In this document: one piece after another, positions 56,488-64,000 of the stretch
Layout: every line of letters starts with the position of its first letter
Numbering within the stretch: the first letter of the stretch is position 1
Assembly: GCF_963678635.1 (NCBI RefSeq)
Contig: NC_087062.1
Location: forward strand, 3,373,556-3,437,555
Length of the DNA: 64,000 bases
Source of the DNA: Symsagittifera roscoffensis
Taxonomy: Eukaryota; Xenacoelomorpha; Acoela; Convolutidae
Direction: 5' to 3'
The notes under the pieces: model-generated
Database searches by the model: none
Seen by the model: the letters and a program-made list of their open reading frames with translations, nothing else
Told to the model about the DNA's origin: nothing
Made by a program: the position numbers and the translations under genes

Positions 56488-56865
56488 TCCAGTTGTTATT
56501 TGTTCGCTGACGATTCAAAGTTGTTTTCTACTGATGTTACTTCTCTACAGCATGATATTGATTCTTTTACAAACTGGTGTACTGCAAATGATTTATCAGT
56601 CAATCACGATCAGTGCAGTCTCATTGTTTTCAAAGACAATTTTCCTCCTCATGTGATGGTCAACGACCAGGACATAACTGCCTCAAAAGTAGTAAAAGAC
56701 CTTAGTTTATTTGTCTCTGATGACTTGAACTGGATGATACCTATCAATAATAAGCTGTTATCATCTAACAAGTCACTTCATTTTATCAGGCGCAATTTTC
56801 CTTTCACTGTCTCTCAATCCATCAAGCTCATGTTTTGTGCCAGTCGGTCATATTTGGAAGTTTGA
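56488..56865 (+). pseudogene. LINE reverse-transcriptase fragment
   Basis: Encodes YLFADDSKLFS (the catalytic FADD box), then DIDSFTNWCTANDLSVNHDQ, CSLIVF, and DLSLFVSDDLNW. This matches the palm/thumb region of jockey/CR1-type non-LTR retrotransposons. About 120 codons, lacking both ends of the domain; ends at a stop at 56865. Confidence 0.8.
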
Positions 56866-57778
56866 CCTTGAGAAGAGCAGAAAATACTTGATTTTGAAGT
56901 GAAATTTAATTTTTCAAAATTTCGAATGGAACATGTCATGCACGATTTTCTCGCGATAACTGAAAATCAGAAAAAGAAATCAGAACAATTTGAGAACAAT
57001 TGTAGAACAATTTGAGAACAATTGTAGAACAATTGCGGGAAAGTAGTCAGATAAAAACGAGTGGGAAATTGCTATTCGCAATTTCCATCATAGTGAACAA
57101 GAGTAGAGCTGTCCTATTCGAAACAGAAACAAGCGTATTCCCACGAGTTGGATAGTCGTGTCTGGAGTTCTATTCTAAAGCTGGACCAGAGTGAACCTTC
57201 AGCGGAAAGGCGGACAACTAGAGTGTCCCAACGGTCCATGAGAACTCAAATTCTAGAGCATAGACTTATCCTTGTCGTACAAACTATAAAACATTAAACT
57301 TCTTTTAGTTATTTATTTCTTGAGTTAGTTACCAACTGGATCATTTCCCAATTCTTGAGCGTGCTGCTATGTGAGTACAAATTTAAATTCTAGAGTGTGT
57401 TTTGTAATTGTTATGTTGAGGTGAGGCGAGTTTTAGGTTGATCCATCTGAAATGGATCAAAGTCACACTGTCTAATAAAAAGTAACTTAACGGATTGTTC
57501 CAACCCGGTTTTTAACGGCGTTCATGTATTTTGGGTATTTAGAGACCTAAGTATGGGGACGTTTCTAATTCTAGAGTGGGGGGATATTTTAGTAGTAGCC
57601 TTTAAGCTGTAACGGGTCGTAGTCTCATGTCACAAGCGAACCGAACTGGCTCCGACCGTTCTTGAGGTGGAAAAACACAAGAGATAGTGTCCCTGACCCT
57701 TGAGCCAGTGGTTATAGGGCCTATTTTTCTTGAGCCTCATGTGTGACTGTAGTAGACGAATGTTACATAGTGTTTTTA
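56866..57778 (+). other. Region left of the gypsy element, probably including its 5' LTR
   Basis: 56982-57035 holds a 22-bp direct repeat (AGAACAATTTGAGAACAATT). A TATA-like ACTATAAAAC lies near 57284, and a primer-binding-site-like sequence follows at 57779. An LTR is expected here, but its left end and its partner (beyond 64000) cannot be seen. Confidence 0.4.
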
Positions 57779-57796
57779 TGGCGCTCCTGGGACAGG
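57779..57796 (+). other. Candidate primer-binding site of the gypsy element
   Basis: TGGCGCTCCTGGGACAGG has the TGGCGC start and purine-rich continuation typical of tRNA primer sites, and lies just upstream of the open pol frame. The tRNA is not identified. Confidence 0.4.
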
Positions 57797-57841
57797 CAAA
57801 ACGAGCGGAACAGGCAAAACGAGTTTGAATCTAGGAACTTG

Positions 57842-60800
57842 GGGGCACCAAACACCGAATTGCCGACGAAGACAGTGAAAGCTGTTACACATGTTAGCGG
57901 TGCGTTAGAGTCCGCGGCCGGAAGCTCTCTAGAGATAAATTATGAGAAAGCGGCGACGGAAGCAATTGCCAAAGTGAAACAAGATCTGGCTGCGAAAGAA
58001 ATAGAGCAACGACTAAAGTTGGAGATCGAAAGACAGAATTTTAACGAAGCATTAACCGGATCGAACTCAATACCAGAGGCTAGAACGGGCTCAATGAAGA
58101 CCGGGAATTGTAACACCGTGAAAATGGTGACAGGTAAACCTTTTGGGATATCGAAAATCGGAGCAAGAATAATGTCGATAATCACAGTGGGCGGACACGA
58201 GGTAACCAGAAACTTGAGCGAGCCGAGCGACCAGACGATAATGCACATTGACGTGTATGCAGATTACTTGAGTGGAATAAGTCCACAAACGACTTCTAGA
58301 GCGCTCAGGGCACTACTCACGAGAGGGGGCAGCAAATCGGTACGTGTTGATAATAGGTACACTGAAGCTTATGGTCCACACGAGGTCATGCTAAATATAG
58401 ATGGAATCAACATCTATACAAAGACGATGATAACATGCGACGAAGACCTAATTGGACAAATCTATGTAGGGAAAGAAGAATTGAAAGTAAGATCGATTGG
58501 ACACTGCGCTATGCTCGAAGAAGATGCAATGCACATCGGGACGGAAGCAGACGTGACAGGGCACGTGCTAGACATAAATGGCAAAAAGACTCAGTTACGT
58601 GGATTACTCGACACGGGAGCAGTCTTGAGCGTCATACCAATCGAAACATGGGAAAAAATGGGCTTTGACAAAGGTGACTTGATAGACTCTAGAATACGGC
58701 TGTCAGCTGCAAACAAAGGGGCCCTTCGGGTGTTGGGCAGGACGCCGATAATAGCTCTCAATTTGGGGGAACGTAACCTGTGGATGAGCTTCATCGTGGT
58801 AGAAAACCTAGATGAATCTGACCAATTCATTTTGGGCAGAGACTTCATCAGGAATTTCGACGTAACGATTGATCTAAATAATGCAATGTTCAGGATACGG
58901 AACCCGGATAGGAGGTACGCAATCAAACCGGTAAATTTAATAATGGCAAATGAAAACAAAGCACCGGTATTCTTGAGTAGGAGAGTGAGGTTAAAAGCTA
59001 ATGAAGCGGCAATCGTAAGCTTGAGGATGAAAAATTATAATGAACTAAGTGACAACAAGCAAGTGTGTATAGTTCCAAATCCTAATAGTCAAAGCGCTGC
59101 TGTTTTAGGAAGATCATTTTCGATAACGAAGAGCGGCCTCTGCGTCAGTGTCTTGTTGAATACCCTTGATATACCGATCACGATACAGAGAGGGAGGAAG
59201 CTGGGATATGCTTTACCGGTTAAAACTCGATATGAAACAATTGAAAACTCAAAACAAAATGAAGTTGTTGATTGTCCCAACCACAGGGACAAAATTTGTA
59301 TCTTGAGACGATTGCAGAGAATAAAAGATTCTTCAGGTCTTATCAAATCACTTAAGTCAGAAACGGACGATGGGCTTTCGAGCTGTTCGAACTTTCCAGA
59401 GCGACCCACACTAGATGAAATGCAAATTGATAAACCGGTTCTGCCGGAGATTGAACATTTAAGGGGCAAACTGAAAGATGAACAGCTCGAAGCTATCAAG
59501 GATGTACTAGAGCGAAACGAGGAGGTCTTTTCAAGGCATAAGGCGGATATCGGGTGTTGTAATTTTGTTGAACATGAAATTGAACTTGAGGAAAACGCGG
59601 TACCACACAGGGAGGGGGCGAGGCGCATGACCCCACACAAATCGGACGCGTGTAGAAAAGAAATCGAAACGTTACTAGAGTATGACATGATAGAACCATC
59701 CAAGTCACCGTGGGCGTGTGGAGTAGTGATGGCCAAAAAGAAAGGCGACCAGTTAAGGTTTTGTTGTGACTTTCGATACCTGAACTCCGTCACGGTGAAG
59801 GATGCCTATCCCATACCTAGAATTGATGAGAGCCTCTCGAAGTTAGGTGATGCAAAATTTTTTACGACTCTTGATTTAGGCTCGGCTTTTTGGCAGGTAC
59901 CATTAAGGAAGCAAGACAGGGACAAGACAGGGTTCGCCTGCGAGTTGGGTCTGTTTCAATGGAAACGGATGCCGTTTGGACTCTGCAATGCAACAGCCAC
60001 GTTTCAGCGGCTGATGGCACACGCGTTGATAGGCGTGACGAAGAAGTACGGCAACCTGGTAATGTGCTACGTGGACGACGTGGTAATAGCGACGCCGACA
60101 CTAGAAGACCACATCGAGAGGCTTGACGAGGTGTTCGCGTGCATGAAGAGATCGGGGCTGAAGTGTAAACCATCAAAGTGCGAGATACTCAAGGACTCGA
60201 TTAAATACTTGGGAAGGATGGTAGATAAGCACGGCATTAGACCTGATCCAGACGCCGTGGAAGCAGTCCTAACCTGGAAATCACCGAAGACGGAGCACCA
60301 GCTGATGAGCTTCCTGGGTTTCGCCAACTATTATAGAGAATTCATCAAGGGCTATGCGGACAAGGTATACCCGATGCAACAACTAATGAGACATAAGGGC
60401 AAGAAGTTCACGTGGAACAACGCGGCAGAAGAGTCATTCCAGAGAATAAAGAAAGAGCTATGTGAGGCACCAGTACTGGGTATGCCGACAGAGAAGGGGA
60501 TGTACGTGCTAGACACGGACGCGTCAGTAGTCGCCATTTCTGGGATTCTCCATCAAGAACAAGAATGGAATGGGAAGACAGTCTTGAGACCAATAGCATA
60601 CGGGAGCAAGGTCCTAAGTGACACAGAAATGAAGTACGGAGCACCGAAAGCAGAGATGTTCGCGGTGGTCACCTTTGTCGAAAAATACAGAGCATACCTA
60701 GGCAGTGAGCCCTTCAAGCTGCGAGTCGACAACCGAGCACTAAGCTGGCTGAAAACGTACTCAATGGACCAGAGCTATATTGGGAGGTGGATAGTTCGCT

Positions 60801-63800
60801 TGGATGGATACAACATGATAATTGAGCACAGAACACGAGATAAACATCAAAATGCTGACAGCTTGAGTAAGAAGACGGAGTTCTACGAGAGGCAAGAACA
60901 AAGAGAGGCGGACAGACCTGAGATCAAAGACGGCTTCTCCTTTATGGACAAAGAAACGTACGACAGTCTTCCACTCACGAGATGGCTGGACAAATCAGGC
61001 AAACCGATAGAAGATCATCCCGAATTGCCGAAAGAGCCTCTTGAAAAGACCATCTTGAAGAAAAATAGAGGGATTCCGATAGGAATAATGCTCAAGTCCA
61101 AGATCGTGAGGGAAACACTCAAGGCAAAAGGTTATGATCTCATCCAGGTAGAGGAGGGAACGGTCCGAATAGATGTAGACTTAATGAGGTTGCTTGAGAA
61201 ACTATCAGATAACAAGCCCGTGATCCAAGGGAAAGGTCAGGAGGCACCAGAACTAACCATACTTCGGAGAGAAGAAACAGTGAACAATACTGACGTCTCA
61301 AAAGGGAGCATCACTGATAGCAAGGAAGTTGTGCGATCACTAGTTGAAAAAATCCCCGAAAAAATTCTGGAGCAGACAAAAGTCAGGGATAAGAAAGTGA
61401 CATTCAGAGAAGAAATTGAACACCTGGGACTAGATCAAGAGTCTGGGGAGTGGTACAGATTCATGGAAGAAGACGGAACCGGAGAAGGAAAATTGTCCGG
61501 GGAGCGTGAAGAATGGGATGAAGACTCGGATGAGAGCAGCGAAGACCAAGACAGTCTATGCATGATACTGGCGGAAGAGAAGATAAGACAGCACGACAGG
61601 GAATTACAGACGGATCCATCTTCAGGGACGTACAATCTGGAAATACAAGAGGTACGAGGTGGTGAAGAGCTCGAGAAAATAGCAGTTTCAAGAAAACCAC
61701 TAAGGGAACTATCGTGCAACTCAAACGTCAGAACGAATCTGGTACCAGAAGACGACATGAAAATCGTGAAAAGGATGATATGTGTGAAGCTGAGTGATGA
61801 CACCCACAACCCTGGTGAAATGAATGGACAGATCATGGCGCTAAAGGAGCACGTTAAGGCGAGATACAGGCTGTCTGACCTAATAAGGGCCCAGAAGAAT
61901 GACAAAATGACAAGTAACCTCTCCAAATGGATCCATTCGGGAGTCAAGGAGAAGGGGGAACTTGAGGAAGACAGCTACAAGATCTTGAGCCAGTTCTACA
62001 AGGAAAAGGGAGATTTACTTTATCACACAGCTGAAGGGGTGGTAGCGTGCAAGAGAAGAGATGAGGAAAAAATATTACACAAACACAACCTCATCATACT
62101 ACCACAATTGTACCAAACGGAGGTGCTTTTCAGATCACACGACCAGATGGGCCACCAGGGGATAGATAAAGTACAACAAAGGATACTTCACAGGTTTGAT
62201 TGGCCGGGAATGAGAAAAGCTTGCGAGAGATGGGTGAATGCCTGCCTAGCATGCCTTCAAGTAAAAGACCCAAGGAAGATGAAGTTTCCCCTCAAGTCTG
62301 TCGAGAGTTCGGAATTCAATGAAGTGGTGCAGATAGACCATCAGAAAATCTGCATGACGGAGTCGGGTTATAACCAAATACTAGTTATAATAGATCACTT
62401 CACCAAGTTGGCGGAAGCGGTTCCGTGCCAGACAGCCTCGGCAGAGGAGACATGTGATCACCTGATAACGCATTGGATATCGCGGTATGGTTGTCCAATG
62501 ACTTTCCAGTCGGACAACGGCAAGGCTTTTGTGGGGGACTTGACAAAAGAATTGATGAAGAGATCACACATTGCTCAAGCGCACTCGACGACCTATCATC
62601 CACAGACCAATGGGTTGGTAGAGAGACAGAACAGGACACTGGTCAACATGCTCAGGGTGTACTGCTCGAGATACATGACGGACTGGGACAAATACCTGCC
62701 ACAGGTAGTAGGAGCCTATAAAAGTACTCAGCACTCAACGACGGGTATCAGTCCTTTCATGATGTTGACAGGCAGGGAAAGGGCAATGCCTATAACATTC
62801 TTTTACCCGGAGTACGAGGGGAAGAGGACGTCACCTCAAGCATACGTGAAGGAAGCGATCAAAAGACAACAAGAGCTAAACGAGCTATGTCGGAGAAACA
62901 CGGCGCAAGCGCAAATGAGGCAACGCAAGAAATATGACGAAAAGATACTAAGAGCAAAGCCATACGAAGTGGGCCAATACGTGTGGGTCTTCCAAAATGT
63001 CATACCGCCCAAGGGAACAAAGAAACTACTCAAGAAATGGAGAGGACCGTTCATGATTACGGAAGTACATCAACAAGGACGGTTCTATCGCTTGAGTACA
63101 GGGCGAGCAGCACATTACGAAAATCTGAAGCCTCATGTCCCGTCCCCGGAGGACTGGTGCCTACCAAAAGACATGGAAGGTCTTGAGTACCTGGTGGTGG
63201 AACCAGCGTGCGAAGTGAATGAGAAAGGCACTAGAGAGAAAAATGATGGTAATGAGAACTTGAGTTTGGACGACAACGAAAAGATAGAAGTGGAGTCGGA
63301 TGCAGGTTCATTTGTAGAAGAAGACTGGAACGACCCAGAGCAAAACGAGGTACCGAAGTGGATGGAGCCGGATCGACCAACACCACCGGAAACCAGGACT
63401 GGCAATCGTAAACGCACAGGCATGAGGTACAATAGGTACGGCGATGACTTCTTGATCGATAAGATACAGCCAGACAAGTTGGGCGATGAACTACTAAGCG
63501 CAGGCGAACTGGAAGCCGGAGAGGAATGGCAGGTCATTGACGATGGTGGACATTATCCGCAGGATGATTACTCGACGCCAGAATTGGAGACGGATCTCGA
63601 GCAGAGTGAAATAGAAAGGAGGGAGAACACGAACTTGAGGATTCTAGAGTGGATGCGTGATGTCAAGGACGAGAGCCACGAAGGACAAAGCATTCAGCAA
63701 GTCGATATATCAGCAGCAAATTACATGAAGACAGAGGACCCTCTTTTCGGATGGACAGCAACAGACAGGCCACTGGACATCCCTAAGGACAATTCAGACC

Positions 63801-64000
63801 CGACTACATCGACGGGGACGTCGATAAATATTTTTGTCCGGGGAGTGGGGGTAGGACTTACCCACACCGAAAATTTGATGATAAAGAAGCTCAAGGAAGT
63901 GAGGGAAACAAGCGGATTGGAACTGGAGGAAGAAGAACCAGAGCCTACCATAGGAAGGAATTTCAAAACGAAATTCGAAATACCCAATGAATACTCAGAG
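57842..64000 (+). CDS. Ty3/gypsy retrotransposon polyprotein, open to the window end
   Basis: One frame has no stop from 57734 to the right edge (>2,080 codons); the first in-frame ATG is 58094, so the true start is unclear. Order: coiled-coil-like N-terminal segment without a CCHC knuckle, then aspartic protease (LLDTGA, 58604-58621). Reverse transcriptase has FCCDFRYLN near 59760 and YVDD at 60068-60079. RNase H has DTDAS at 60512, then KAEMFAVV and RVDNRAL. An acidic ~300-residue linker follows. Integrase shows the HHCC finger about 62138-62270 and catalytic Asp 62336, Asp 62513, Glu 62621. A GPF-like segment and a long acidic extension (from about 63130, still open) complete it. All catalytic residues are present, so the copy looks young. 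Minus-strand ORFs here are shadows. Described as a resident mobile element; no envelope-like feature was identified. Confidence 0.88.

Noticed and set aside
59089-59793. 234-codon minus-strand ORF and other minus ORFs across 57.9-64 kb
   Set aside because: Antisense shadows of the long gypsy polyprotein frame.
1-64000. CRISPR array, bacterial operon or prophage
   Set aside because: All genes are eukaryotic with spliceosomal introns; the direct repeats found are satellites and transposons without regular unique spacers.

Overview
The window is AT-rich DNA from an animal nucleus, most likely an invertebrate. It holds intron-containing genes with GT..AG splice sites that match animal RAD54L, SETD4, DDX24, an SLC36-type amino-acid transporter and an EF-hand protein. 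It also carries BEL/Pao, Ty3/gypsy, LINE, hAT-like, Merlin and tRNA-SINE sequences. I cannot name the species from the sequence.

Layout. 0-6.5 kb: the 3' end of a decayed BEL/Pao element with its LTR (+), a second decayed BEL copy (-), a solo LTR, and four short inverted-repeat transposons, three with exact and one with near-exact 8-bp target duplications. 6.5-19.7 kb: mostly AT-rich non-coding DNA with more of these elements. Its most interesting feature is a pair of homologous GC-rich reading frames (10.6 and 12.6 kb) that look like duplicated 3'-terminal exons of an unrecognised gene. 19.8-39.1 kb (-): one SLC36/AVT3-like transporter gene, reconstructed here as about 15 exons, two of them tiny (27 and 34 nt). 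Its introns hold a Merlin transposase relic, SINEs, a tandem duplication and many same-orientation copies of a ~490-bp repeat. 39.9-48.1 kb (-): a complete five-exon RAD54L gene (740 aa), with a 173-bp satellite and several transposons in its introns. 50.0-51.1 kb (-): SETD4 in one coding exon. It is divergent from a three-exon EF-hand gene (51.5-53.1 kb, +), which is convergent with an intronless DDX24 gene (53.3-55.4 kb, -). 56-64 kb: a LINE fragment, then a Ty3/gypsy element (+) whose single reading frame stays open for over 6 kb and runs off the window end.

Function. RAD54L (recombinational repair), SETD4 (protein methyltransferase) and DDX24 (ribosome-biogenesis helicase) are housekeeping genes; no operon-like pathway logic connects them. 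All five recognisable genes have a splice-acceptor-like AG within about 30 nt upstream of the ATG, so 5'-UTR introns or spliced-leader trans-splicing are possible. Exon boundaries were derived by reading splice sites and reading-frame phase by hand; RAD54L and the EF-hand gene close perfectly in frame. Only the last SLC36 exon is uncertain.
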